The notes beneath the pieces were generated by a model that was given only the letters and a program-made list of their open reading frames with translations, searched no databases and was not told the origin of the DNA. DNA of 16,599 nt from contig JAFYIK010000222.1 in NCBI GenBank assembly GCA_017538685.1, positions 1 to 16,599 on the forward strand. Reading direction: 5' to 3'. This document shows positions 6,661 to 16,200 of the stretch, one piece after another; positions within the stretch are counted from its first letter, which is position 1, and the number at the start of each line of letters is the position of its first letter. The stretch is from Bacteroidales bacterium. GTDB lineage: Bacteria; Bacteroidota; Bacteroidia; Bacteroidales; UBA932. The position numbers were made by a program, and so were the translations under genes.

Positions 6661-7760
6661 ATTCAACTCCCGACACTGCCATCACCTTCTCGGTGATTAA
6701 CCATCTCGCCCAGACCAAGGCTGTCGATGGTCTGACTTACCCTACGACCGTCCCGTTCGGAACCTTCGCCTGGTGGACCAAGGAACTGTGGACCGGCGCA
6801 GCGACCGATCAGACTCTGGTCTTTATGGACAACCAGGAGGTTACCTACCAGGAAATCAACAGCAGATATGTGTGGGCACCTACCACTGCATACTACTGGA
6901 CCAAGTCCGGTTACATCACCTTCGCGTCGTATTCCCCTTACACCGAGGCTGCAGACGTGACCGTGGACGGCTATTCTGAGGTTCCGGAATACGATGTCGC
7001 CAAGGGCTTCGTGTTCAACAACTACAGTATCGTGGAAGACACCGACATCGACCTTATGTATGCTACCCTTGCGGCCAATTGCGGCAAGAATACCAATGCA
7101 GACGGAACGATGGTAACCGCTGAGTCGGCTAATAACTTCAGCGGCGTTCCCACCGTGTTCAACCACGCTCTCTGCCAGATCGGTTTCGAGTTCAGGGTAA
7201 TCGGAAGGAAGAATCCGGGCATTGATTCCATCAAGGTCGAAATCACCGACGTGGACATTGTAAACATCGACACCACAGGTACTTTCAACCAGATTCGCGC
7301 CACTGGAAACAGGTGGGAAACCGTCCACACTGCTGCCGCTACGGCAGACTATGACTATAAGCCTGCCAGCACTTTCGAGCTCGGAATGATTGCGAATACC
7401 GCAGCCAACCTTGCTGCCACTAACAACTACACCGCTCTCGGAAAGACCCGTATCCTCCTGCCTCAGGAACTTAAGAATCAGGATGATGCCATCGCAACGA
7501 CCACGGACCAGAAACTTGTTGTGGCTTACACCATCAGTACCCAGTATCATAGCGCACCCGATGTGTGGGCGACCGAGGAAGTCGTTTCCGAAGTGCGTCT
7601 CAACAACGGCACCATCACTACCTGGCAGGACAACTGGAACCTCACCTACAGGATCTCGATCAATCCTTACAGCACTATCCCTGTTACCTTCGATCCTGCT
7701 GTCGTCGATTGGACGGATCAGTATTCGACAGATGTTAACCTTAATGAATTCGACGACTAA
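6588..7760 (+). CDS. Fimbrillin family pilus subunit 4
   Basis: Encodes 390 aa. The signal peptide MKKYLIIAAAAIVAMASC has lipidation at Cys18, then SKNEIVD as in subunit 3. QTKA has its Lys at 44. Hallmarks are present in a slightly altered form: WAPTTAYYWTKSGYITF (Thr instead of Pro after YYW) and SGVPTVFNHALCQIGFEF (Asn for the first His). The end carries VTFDPAVVDW and an acidic tail, VNLNEFDD. The body is as long as the family norm and has no frame disruption. It follows stem-loop 2 and the third leader repeat, and is followed by the longest spacer of the operon (143 bases). Probably a shaft or minor structural subunit; which one cannot be told. Confidence 0.88.
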   Translation: MKKYLIIAAAAIVAMASCSKNEIVDSTPDTAITFSVINHLAQTKAVDGLTYPTTVPFGTFAWWTKELWTGAATDQTLVFMDNQEVTYQEINSRYVWAPTTAYYWTKSGYITFASYSPYTEAADVTVDGYSEVPEYDVAKGFVFNNYSIVEDTDIDLMYATLAANCGKNTNADGTMVTAESANNFSGVPTVFNHALCQIGFEFRVIGRKNPGIDSIKVEITDVDIVNIDTTGTFNQIRATGNRWETVHTAAATADYDYKPASTFELGMIANTAANLAATNNYTALGKTRILLPQELKNQDDAIATTTDQKLVVAYTISTQYHSAPDVWATEEVVSEVRLNNGTITTWQDNWNLTYRISINPYSTIPVTFDPAVVDWTDQYSTDVNLNEFDD

Positions 7761-7818
7761 TAGGCTAAAGTATTAATTGACATACACAATACTCCATAAT
7801 GCTTTTTATTAGGCACGG

Positions 7819-7837
7819 GGGCGGCGTGAAGCCGCCC
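7819..7837 (+). other. Intercistronic GC stem-loop 3 (type B)
   Basis: GGGCGGC (7819-7825) pairs perfectly with GCCGCCC (7831-7837) around GTGAA. It lies in the otherwise AT-rich 143-base spacer between subunits 4 and 5 and is not followed by a T-tract. It differs in sequence from stem-loops 1 and 2 but occupies the same relative place. I see nothing else convincing in this spacer. Confidence 0.7.
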
Positions 7838-7903
7838 ACGCGCCACCCGAAAAAATTATTACAACTATATATTATTAACTATTAACACATTAATTAATTC
7901 ATT

Positions 7904-9025
7904 ATGAAAAAGTTATTTTTCTTCGCAGCAGTTGCAGTGATGGCTATCACCGCTTGCTCAAAGACTGAGGTTCTCAACAACGCTCAGGACAACATCATCA
8001 CCTTCCAGGCAGCCAACTACCTGACTCAGACCAAGGCAGTTACCGGCACTGAGTTCCCCAAGACCGAGAGCTTCGGTACTTATGCCTGGACCGCAGGTAC
8101 CACCGGAGATTACTTTATGAACAACGTTGAGATTAAGTACGATGCTACCAACAGCAGGTGGGCTCCTGTTACCGCTTACTACTGGCCCAAGAACCAGACA
8201 GTGGACTTCTTCAGCTACTATCCTTATGATTTGACCGCCACCGTGCCTACCGTCACTCCGACTACCGTAACGTACACTGATGTCGACTTTACCGCAAACC
8301 AGGTTGACATTATGTATGCCGACAAAGCCGTCAAGTTCTTCGACAACGCTGATGAAGTGCTGGATGGTACCAGCGCAAACCTCGTGGGTGTTCCTACCTA
8401 CTTCCGTCACGCAGGCGCAAAGGTGAAGATCAACGTCATCCTCAGCTACGACTACAAAGTGGCCAACGGCGACACCACCAAGTGGACTGTCATTATGAAG
8501 GAAGCTTATCTGGACAGCATCTTCACACAGGGAAGCGTTACTCTCACTCTCTCCAATGAGACCGCAACCGGTCTTGTTCCTTGGAACAAGCCTACCAACT
8601 CCGTTTGGACTCCTAAGGCTGGTTCATACAACAACAACAGCACGAGCGAGCTCTACAAGATTTCTCAGAACTATGTTCTCACTCCCAACGAGGGTGTGAC
8701 AATCGTCAACGATGTCTATATGCTTCCTCAGACTCTTGTTGCAGGCCAGCAGAAACTTAAGTTCAAATTCGATGTGGAGACCTGGCGCAAGGCTGCGACT
8801 GAGACCGCATTCACCAAGATTCTCACCCAGACCGACCTCCTTGCCGAGACCGACCTGCTCATCGAGACCGAGGGCAGCATCGCCGGTATCTACGCTTGGG
8901 AGATGAACAAGGCCATCACTTACAACGTCTACATCGGCCCTGCATCGAAGCCTATCTACTTCGACCCTGCAATCGCCGCTTGGGAGACCCAGGAAGCTAC
9001 CACTTCCGTGGAGCTTGACCTTTAG
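7904..9025 (+). CDS. Fimbrillin family pilus subunit 5
   Basis: Encodes 373 aa. The signal peptide MKKLFFFAAVAVMAITAC has lipidation at Cys18, then SKTEVLNN. QTKA has its Lys at 44. Hallmarks are WAPVTAYYWPKNQTVDFFSYY and VGVPTYFRHAGAKVKI. The C-terminal strand is IYFDPAIAAW with the tail TTSVELDL. Its leader (AT-rich, ending CATTATGAAAAAGTT) keeps only the last part of the repeat seen upstream of subunits 2-4, so it is the most diverged of the four tandem genes. Codon choice is strongly C-ending, as expected of an abundant protein. It may be the main shaft pilin, but this is a guess. Confidence 0.88.
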   Translation: MKKLFFFAAVAVMAITACSKTEVLNNAQDNIITFQAANYLTQTKAVTGTEFPKTESFGTYAWTAGTTGDYFMNNVEIKYDATNSRWAPVTAYYWPKNQTVDFFSYYPYDLTATVPTVTPTTVTYTDVDFTANQVDIMYADKAVKFFDNADEVLDGTSANLVGVPTYFRHAGAKVKINVILSYDYKVANGDTTKWTVIMKEAYLDSIFTQGSVTLTLSNETATGLVPWNKPTNSVWTPKAGSYNNNSTSELYKISQNYVLTPNEGVTIVNDVYMLPQTLVAGQQKLKFKFDVETWRKAATETAFTKILTQTDLLAETDLLIETEGSIAGIYAWEMNKAITYNVYIGPASKPIYFDPAIAAWETQEATTSVELDL

Positions 9026-9040
9026 TAGAAAGCCCTTTTG

Positions 9041-9068
9041 GCCGGGCGGGGGTGAAACCCCACCCGGC
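9041..9068 (+). other. Intercistronic GC stem-loop 4 (type B)
   Basis: GCCGGG (9041-9046) pairs with CCCGGC (9063-9068), a C-A mismatch follows, then GGGG (9048-9051) pairs with CCCC (9058-9061) around a GTGAAA loop. The loop resembles the GTGAA of stem-loop 3. No T-tract follows. It separates the tandem fimbrillins from the large-subunit genes. Confidence 0.72.
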
Positions 9069-9092
9069 TCCCAGAAATATATATAATAGGAT

Positions 9093-10628
9093 ATGATGAA
9101 AACGAAATACTTGTTAATAGTCATCGGAGGGTTGTCCCTGCTGGCGGCGTGTCACAAGCACGACAATCCCGACACCGGTATGACAAATAATGAGATCCAG
9201 ATGAGCCCGGGGAAGGTCACGAAGGCCCTTCTCGGCCCTTCCGGCCTGGATGCCTCAAACACCCAGGTCAAGGTGTATGATTTCCTCTCGGGTTTCTCCG
9301 GAATCCTCACCGTAAACGGCATCCAAACCGATTACGACGGCTCCGAACGCTTCAAGTATTTCGGGGATATTGTCACATATCCCGGATCAGACAATCCCTG
9401 GTCTTTCACCTCTGGCCGCCATTATTATTGGACACGCACAGGCCAGCACGATTTCTTCGGTTGGATAGAGAACGATCAAAGCATCACGGGGCTCAACAAC
9501 ACCGCTTTCTTCGGCAGCGGACAGCCGTATCTCGACGAAGGCACCCAGGAGCTGAGCATCCCTTCCGTGACATTCACTGAAACCACAAAACAGTACGATT
9601 TTGTCTACTCCGACATCACATCCAGAACTGCCGGAGATGAGGGCTACACCGACGTGGTGCCGCTGTCTTTCAAGCATCTTTTCACTGCGCTCTCGCTGAC
9701 AATCCGCAACACTTCGACTTCGAATATCACTATCAATTCGGTGTCCATTCCGGACCTGCCTATCAAGGGCAGCGCGACCATCGACTATTCGGGCAGCACC
9801 TCGCCCGTGGTGGCCGAGTATTCGACCCCTACCAAGGACGGTAACAAACTCTTCTTCGACAACAAGTTCAGCGGGGGAGTAACCATCCCGGCGAAGGAAG
9901 AGGGAGTGGCGGCACACGAGTACGATGTGTTCACGGGCACCGCCGTGGCCGCAGGCGGCCCGGAGTACAGGTTGCTATGGCCTGTCGGCCGTTCGGTGCT
10001 TAGCCCAACGACCCTTCCCGATCCGGTTGCCGCCGATTCGCTCATTGTCCTGGACTACAACGTGGGTGAGGCCAACATCGTCACAAGGCTTAAATTCCCT
10101 CCTGTGGACCTTAACGCCGGAGCTAAAAACAAGGTGGTGATGGAGTTTTTAGATAAAAAGATCCGGCTTGTTTTTATTGTTCAGGATTGGGTGGAAGAAA
10201 ATGTGCCGCGCTCTTTCGAGATGGAATCGGTTTCCTCGACTCAGCTTAAGTTTGATGAACGTACGTGCATCAAAGGCACAAAGTTTACCGAGCCTTCAGG
10301 CAAACAAAGCATTCCGATAACGGTGACTAACGCAAAGACTATCATCGGGGACTTCAATATCTACACTCCAATCGGCGGCAAGTTGAAGATCAGTGCTTCC
10401 GGCCATACGCAATACTTCGAAATCAATCCGACTCAAGTCATCATCAACCCGGAAGTAGACCCTAGAGTGGAACTCCAGATAAAACCGGTCAATAGGACCG
10501 GAACACCGCGTACGGAGGACAGCAAGATAAAACTCCACTTTTATGTGGAGAGCAATGGGCGTGAGATAGAGGCTAATTCTGAAATTAATCGAGATAATTA
10601 CACTATTATATGGAACAGAGACGTTTAA
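9093..10628 (+). CDS. Fimbrillin-like subunit with an extra C-terminal domain (candidate adaptor)
   Basis: Encodes 511 aa; ATG codons at 9093 and 9096 are equally plausible starts. The lipobox is SLLAAC with Cys20. VTKA with Lys44 sits at the expected trimming position. The fimbrillin hallmarks are recognisable but diverged: HYYWTR (110-115) and VVPLSFKH (188-195). The usual end of a fimbrillin is reached near IVQDWVEENVPRSFE (up to 376), but the protein goes on for about 130 residues in a beta-rich segment (383-511) that looks like an Ig-like domain; I do not recognise its family. The standard FDPAV tail is missing. Placed between the tandem fimbrillins and two giant subunits, it could be an adaptor below the tip. 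Its end overlaps the next gene by 19 bases, implying coupled translation. Confidence 0.8.
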   Translation: MMKTKYLLIVIGGLSLLAACHKHDNPDTGMTNNEIQMSPGKVTKALLGPSGLDASNTQVKVYDFLSGFSGILTVNGIQTDYDGSERFKYFGDIVTYPGSDNPWSFTSGRHYYWTRTGQHDFFGWIENDQSITGLNNTAFFGSGQPYLDEGTQELSIPSVTFTETTKQYDFVYSDITSRTAGDEGYTDVVPLSFKHLFTALSLTIRNTSTSNITINSVSIPDLPIKGSATIDYSGSTSPVVAEYSTPTKDGNKLFFDNKFSGGVTIPAKEEGVAAHEYDVFTGTAVAAGGPEYRLLWPVGRSVLSPTTLPDPVAADSLIVLDYNVGEANIVTRLKFPPVDLNAGAKNKVVMEFLDKKIRLVFIVQDWVEENVPRSFEMESVSSTQLKFDERTCIKGTKFTEPSGKQSIPITVTNAKTIIGDFNIYTPIGGKLKISASGHTQYFEINPTQVIINPEVDPRVELQIKPVNRTGTPRTEDSKIKLHFYVESNGREIEANSEINRDNYTIIWNRDV

Positions 10629-13204
10629 AACTACTCCTGCCGCTGGCTTTGGCAGTAATAGCAGTTTCGTGCGCTAGGGAGCGGCTGACTCCGGATGAAG
10701 CCGGAGACGGCTTCGTGCTCAAATTTCAGTGTAAATCGCTTTTGTCCACCAAATCCGGCGATGATGATCCGTATAATGAGAACTATCTGAACACGATAGA
10801 TTATTTCCTGTATCCCGCAGGCGGCACAGCCAGCAATGCCGTCTGGCACGAAAGGATAACGATAACGCCCGCCGGATGTGAGAACGAGTATACTGCTGTA
10901 ATCGCTCTTACTGACTATTTCGTTCTGAACACACTGTTCCCGGGGACCAACAAAGAGTGCTATGTCTACGCTATAGCAAACTATCCTGGCTATATCGGAG
11001 GCAGTGAACACGGGCTGGTGGGCACCTCAGTTCCCCAGCTTGAGAGCCTTGTTGCTTCGTTCCACTCTACCGAAGGGATAATCGATAATATCCAGGAAGA
11101 TTTTGTTATGTCCACAAACGGCGCTGTCAAAATCGATCTTATAAGTAGAAAAAAGGTGTTGGCAGCCCAGGGCGAAATCCCTTTGTGGAGGGTTGCTTCC
11201 AAGATTACCGTGTCCATTCAGGTCGCAGATTCCGTGATGGTGCCTGTCGTCAAGACTGTCAATGGCGTCTCTGATAGTATCAAAGCCATCTGGGTCCCGG
11301 ACACGGCTAATATGAGCATATATCTAGTCAACGGAGCCAGGACAGCGAGAGTAAACGGAGACACTATCCCGGATTTTTTCAGGTATTCGAACGATCCGCC
11401 CATTGTATTCGAATATGAAGATGAATCCCTTTATGAAAGGGCTAACTATTATACCTGGGATATGAATATCGATGGAGAGGATACCACCTACGTCAAGACT
11501 CAGAAGGCCGGCGTTTTCCATCCCTTGAAAGAACTTCCTGCTTTTTATACCTATCCTGTGAAGTGGAAATACGGAGACGAGGAGGAGCCATATCTCAAGC
11601 TTCAGATTAGCTGGACCAGAAAAGAGGGAGTCAGTACCGGTGGTTCACCTTACGGCTCAATCAGCAGGACTTACTATTATAAGGTCTACGCGCCCGGGCG
11701 CGAACTGAGCTCCGGCGACGGCGCCGAGTTTGTCCGCAATACCTGGTATAAGGTGATGCTTAACGTGGGTATCCTCGGAAGCGAGACGGACGGAGCCAAC
11801 ATTATCATCAGGGATGCCACATACTATGTGTGCGACTGGCAGGAACGTGTGACTGGCAGCACTCAGGGTGGAGAGGGTGAGACTCCGGACACGCTTGATA
11901 CCGACAAACCTGCGGAGATTAAGGGCGCGCGTTATCTGAGCGTTACGCACCTGAACCACACTCTCTACAATGTGGACAGTTTGAAGGTGTTGTTCAACAC
12001 CAGCGATGACTGTGAATTCCAGGTTGATTCGGCTTATTATTTCGATTACTCGGGATCGACCGTGGTACGTAGGGATATTCCTCAGGCAAATTATTCCGTT
12101 AATATCGAGTATGTGCAGGAAAACTCCTATCTTGTCTTGAGACACGCTCTTAACAATGATATTTCTGGCTCAGATTTCGATATTTCCGCATTCTATTTTA
12201 AGATTACGCTTAAACACATCGGAGACATTACCGGCAAATACTCCAGAATTATCAGGATAGTCCAGCTTCCGGCTATTCAGATTACCCCGGAAGCGAACAC
12301 TGGTAACGATAACAACCAAGGTTATGCGTTCGTGAATGGAAGTCGAGGTAATACTTACGGGCAGACTTATTGGACCTCTACCAGTACGCAATCATCGTGG
12401 AATTATTATCTGGGAACTCCTCCAAGCGGTACTAGTGGTTCGACAAATTCAAATGTCAATATGTTCATCATTGAGACTAGTGTGTTCCCGCACGATTCTG
12501 AATTTATGCTGGGAGATCCGCGTACCACTTATGTGGATAATATGAACGACTACCAGAGCTGGCCATCATCGTCGACTGCTGAGCAGCGTGTTGCGGATGC
12601 GGTGTGGAGTCGCAGTGCATCTTCCGTTAAGGACGGTCAACGTCAGTTGCGTTATTATCATCCTTCAGATATGTCACATAGTGCGGATAATATCATCGCG
12701 CCGAAATTCAGAATAGCTTCTTCTTACGGCTCGACATATCCTACTCGTTATGTTGATGCGTTCCGTCGTTGCGCATCCTATCAGGAGGACGGATATCCGG
12801 CCGGGCGGTGGAGAGTGCCTACTGTCGCGGAAATTAAATACATCGCGAAACTCAACACTGAAGGCAAAATACAACGATTGCTAGGTGGCTCGACTATCAA
12901 AGTCAACAACCAAACTATGACGAGTACGTGGCAAGCCTCGAAAAGCAATTCTAATTGCTACACTTACTATTGGTGTAACAGCGGATATATGATTGTTTAC
13001 GACGGGGAAAACACTAATTGGAGAGATGAAAATGGTGGAAAAATACCTGATCCGGAGTTGGGCACTAATAAAACGGCTCTTTCAGACAGAACTATAAGCG
13101 ATTATTATGTCCGTTGCGTCTATGACGACTGGTTCTGGGAGAATTCCGATTATCCTAAGGTTGAATCGAAGACCACCTTTACTTGGGGAGATATTGATTA
13201 TTAA
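10610..13204 (+). CDS. Large FimA/Mfa-type subunit with C-type-lectin-like C-terminus (candidate tip adhesin)
   Basis: Encodes 864 aa. The signal peptide ends AVSC with lipidation at Cys21. STK (Lys48) occupies the candidate trimming site. The first half resembles FimA/Mfa-family major-subunit domains: CYVYAIANYPG (117-127), then PLWRVASKITVSI after Glu189, matching the usual AKI core strand. A middle beta segment (about 440-570) has alternating strands. The last 150 residues contain C721, RWRVPTVAEI (733-742) and VRCVYDDWFW (834-843). That pattern, Cys near each end plus a WR.PT.AE helix, is what I know from FISUMP/C-type-lectin-like folds on Bacteroidetes surface proteins; the fold is inferred. 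Such a domain on a pilus subunit suggests ligand binding at the tip. It overlaps the previous gene by 19 bases, with 6 bases to the next. Confidence 0.78.
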   Translation: MEQRRLKLLLPLALAVIAVSCARERLTPDEAGDGFVLKFQCKSLLSTKSGDDDPYNENYLNTIDYFLYPAGGTASNAVWHERITITPAGCENEYTAVIALTDYFVLNTLFPGTNKECYVYAIANYPGYIGGSEHGLVGTSVPQLESLVASFHSTEGIIDNIQEDFVMSTNGAVKIDLISRKKVLAAQGEIPLWRVASKITVSIQVADSVMVPVVKTVNGVSDSIKAIWVPDTANMSIYLVNGARTARVNGDTIPDFFRYSNDPPIVFEYEDESLYERANYYTWDMNIDGEDTTYVKTQKAGVFHPLKELPAFYTYPVKWKYGDEEEPYLKLQISWTRKEGVSTGGSPYGSISRTYYYKVYAPGRELSSGDGAEFVRNTWYKVMLNVGILGSETDGANIIIRDATYYVCDWQERVTGSTQGGEGETPDTLDTDKPAEIKGARYLSVTHLNHTLYNVDSLKVLFNTSDDCEFQVDSAYYFDYSGSTVVRRDIPQANYSVNIEYVQENSYLVLRHALNNDISGSDFDISAFYFKITLKHIGDITGKYSRIIRIVQLPAIQITPEANTGNDNNQGYAFVNGSRGNTYGQTYWTSTSTQSSWNYYLGTPPSGTSGSTNSNVNMFIIETSVFPHDSEFMLGDPRTTYVDNMNDYQSWPSSSTAEQRVADAVWSRSASSVKDGQRQLRYYHPSDMSHSADNIIAPKFRIASSYGSTYPTRYVDAFRRCASYQEDGYPAGRWRVPTVAEIKYIAKLNTEGKIQRLLGGSTIKVNNQTMTSTWQASKSNSNCYTYYWCNSGYMIVYDGENTNWRDENGGKIPDPELGTNKTALSDRTISDYYVRCVYDDWFWENSDYPKVESKTTFTWGDIDY

Positions 13205-13210
13205 TCGATT

Positions 13211-16200
13211 ATGGTTATGAAAAGGATTTATTTAGCTTTTATATTATTCCTTCTCGCAGCCGTAACCGCTTGCGTCAAGGAGCAGGATTACCGTATGGAC
13301 AAGAGCGATGAAAAGTGTCCTGAAGGGAAAGTGAATATTCGCTGCAGCATAAGGGTGCCGAGTGCGGTATTGGATCCCGTCGGCACAGAGACCAAGGCTC
13401 TGGCGGAAAACCCCACCATCAATACCATTCACGTGGCAGTATTCGGTAGTTCCGGTTATATGAAAGAATATGTCCAGGCTGAAGAAGTGGAGTGTGCAAC
13501 CGTGAACAAAGATACCTGTACCTTCAACATACGCCTTTCGCTTAACGACAGCCACAACCTGAAGGCCCACGTCATCGTGAACGGACCATCATCCATACCT
13601 TTCACCGACGAAGTGCCGGCTATGCGAAACTATGTCTACACTTCCGGCAATCAAGACGGTTATTGGTGCCGTATCGAATTACCTAATGGTATACAGGCAA
13701 GAAAAGAATGGGTCGACTCACTTCAGATGTATGACTATGTAAAAGACGAATATGGGGATTATATGGTAACCGATGATGTGAAAAGGGCATTCACCAACCT
13801 GCCTCTTGTCCGCAATTTTGCCAAGATAATGGTTACTTCGGGCACAGAGCAGTTGGTGATTGACAGTATGGCTATCGTGTCCAAGCCGTCTGCCGGAAGC
13901 ATCGCTCCATATTCCGATTCCCTGGGTCGTTTCATTTCAGAGTATAAAGATTCGTCTTACACGGGCATAAGGAAGATCTACAAAGGCTGCGTGCCGAATA
14001 ATTTGACCCTGACGGATACTGACCCCAAAACAGTAAGATTCACTGCAAACCCGTCCACGGTCGGGCAGTATATGTATGAAAGGCCGGCTACGACCAACAA
14101 TCCTACATATTTGCTCATTCACGGTATTTATTACCCTATGGATGGCAACGTAGTCTCAGAAACCGGTGTCCCGGGTTATTACAAAATCGATCTGGCGGAG
14201 GATGGAGTCTATTATTCTATCCTCAGGAACTTCCGTTACAACATCAGAATCAATTCTGTATCCAAGCCGGGCAGCAGTTCTCCGGATGTGGCTGCGGCTA
14301 TCAGTACTTCGGGAGGCGTCTCGTCTTCCACGAGCCCTGATGTGCTTGATATCTCGGATGGTTACGGACGTATTGTTGTCGACTATTACCAGCAAACCCT
14401 TATCGAGCAGACCAATGTCATTGAACTTAAGTACAAGTTCCTTCCGGATGAACAAGACGATAATCACCCCGACAACGATGCGGTGGTTTTCACGGTAAAC
14501 GCCGGTACGAGTGGTAATGTTATAAGCAGTACTCTTTCTTCTGAGATAACAGGCCAGAGTTATTATTCGGAAGATGGTGTGATTACTACCGCAAACGGTA
14601 CGATTTTCAAGATGCGGGACGATGATGAAGAGGGATACAGGACAATATTGTTCACTTCCAATGAGCCTAATCCCAACAATACGACATCCCAGAAGATACG
14701 TATAGCCGGTATAATACCGAACACAAACACACAGATTTATCGAGAGGTGACCTGGTATCTTATGACTCCCCAGACTATGTATGTGTCGTGTACACCGTCA
14801 AGCGTGGAGGATAGGATGGGAGAAAAAACTGAGTTGAAGGTGGAGATTCCCAAAGAACTGCCAGAATCGATGTTCCCGCTTCAGTTCGAGATCGAATCAT
14901 CGGCCAGGAGTCTGACCCCGAACCGTACGGATTATCCGGATGAGAACCTTCCGGTCTCCAACGGCCCTTCGCTTTCAAACGGTTCGACCCCTACATTCCA
15001 TTATGTCTATACCCTCGACAGGGAAACATATAATGCTTTGCCGGACAGTGAGAGAAATGGATATGTGTATTTCACGACTCATTATGAGACCAATAAGGCG
15101 AATAGTGCGTGTACAATCTACGTCGCCAATAAGTACTTCGATAATGACGCGAATTCCCGCACTACGCTGGGTAATTATCATATCTACGATTTCTTCCGTC
15201 CGACATTCAGCAACAATTATGTGACTACTTCCGGAACTACCGTTTATTTCACATTCTATATGGATTCTTCGGACCCGTCAGCCAGTTCACGAAGCGTTAA
15301 AGTGACTTTGTATAATCTAGACCCTGTCCAGAACAGTCCTCTGAGTCCAGCTCCCGGAGCATCGGAAGACGAGTTCTATTATGAAATGACTGGCACATCT
15401 GCGACATTGGCGCTCAAGACTATAAATACCAATGGTTCTTATGGCGTTAAACTTGAGTGTCTGGACAATAATAGGGAGATTTATCATCCATCCACCAAGT
15501 GGAATTACGACAGCAGATACTACAACTTGTCTCTTGATTGGGGCACTTATGGCTGGGAAGCGAGTAGCGTGAACCCGGATAGCAACTTGTATGATAGTTA
15601 TCAGTCAACCAACAAGGGTGTCGCTAGCAGTATTGCTACGATGAGGGTAGTTGTGTCAGGTTATACAGAGTATAAGATTTACATACGCAGTAATGCGCAA
15701 GGTAATAATGACTATGTAGTAGTCAGGAATCTGGATGACGATCCATTGACCTCGTGGTCTGCAAACAGCGCTTATAATAATAGTAAAGATTATACTAGAG
15801 GGCGTCAGAACACTAATAATGGCACATCCCTTAGTCATTACAGAGAAGTGACTTTTAATTCAAGCGATGGGCTGACTGGAGATGACACACAACATATTTT
15901 TTATATCCATTTTGGTAAAAATGATTCTGGAGATACCAATGAAGACCGCGGTTATGTGCTGATCCCTAAGACATATACTCTCAATACCAATGTAACAGTT
16001 GTTATTTCTGGTGATGGTACGCTGACGCTGAACAATTCGGCAGGAGTCGGCTATTCCGACAATACTAACTATAGCGCAGGTCTTGCAAACGTCAGTTTCA
16101 CGAATTCCTCGGGTTATTCCGCAAGTGGTGGTTGGTTCACCACCAATTATTATGGTCGTTATATCGGCACAAATAACGCTGATGGTACCATCACCGTGTC

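Noticed and set aside
7777..7800. TTGACA plus CATAAT as a promoter before subunit 5
   Set aside because: The spacing is only 12 bases, and the boxes are of the E. coli type rather than the Bacteroidetes consensus. No TAnnTTTG is present in the spacer.
5189..9068. Intercistronic stem-loops as intrinsic terminators
   Set aside because: None has a following T-tract, and downstream genes have no visible promoter of their own. Partial termination cannot be excluded, but a full stop is unlikely.
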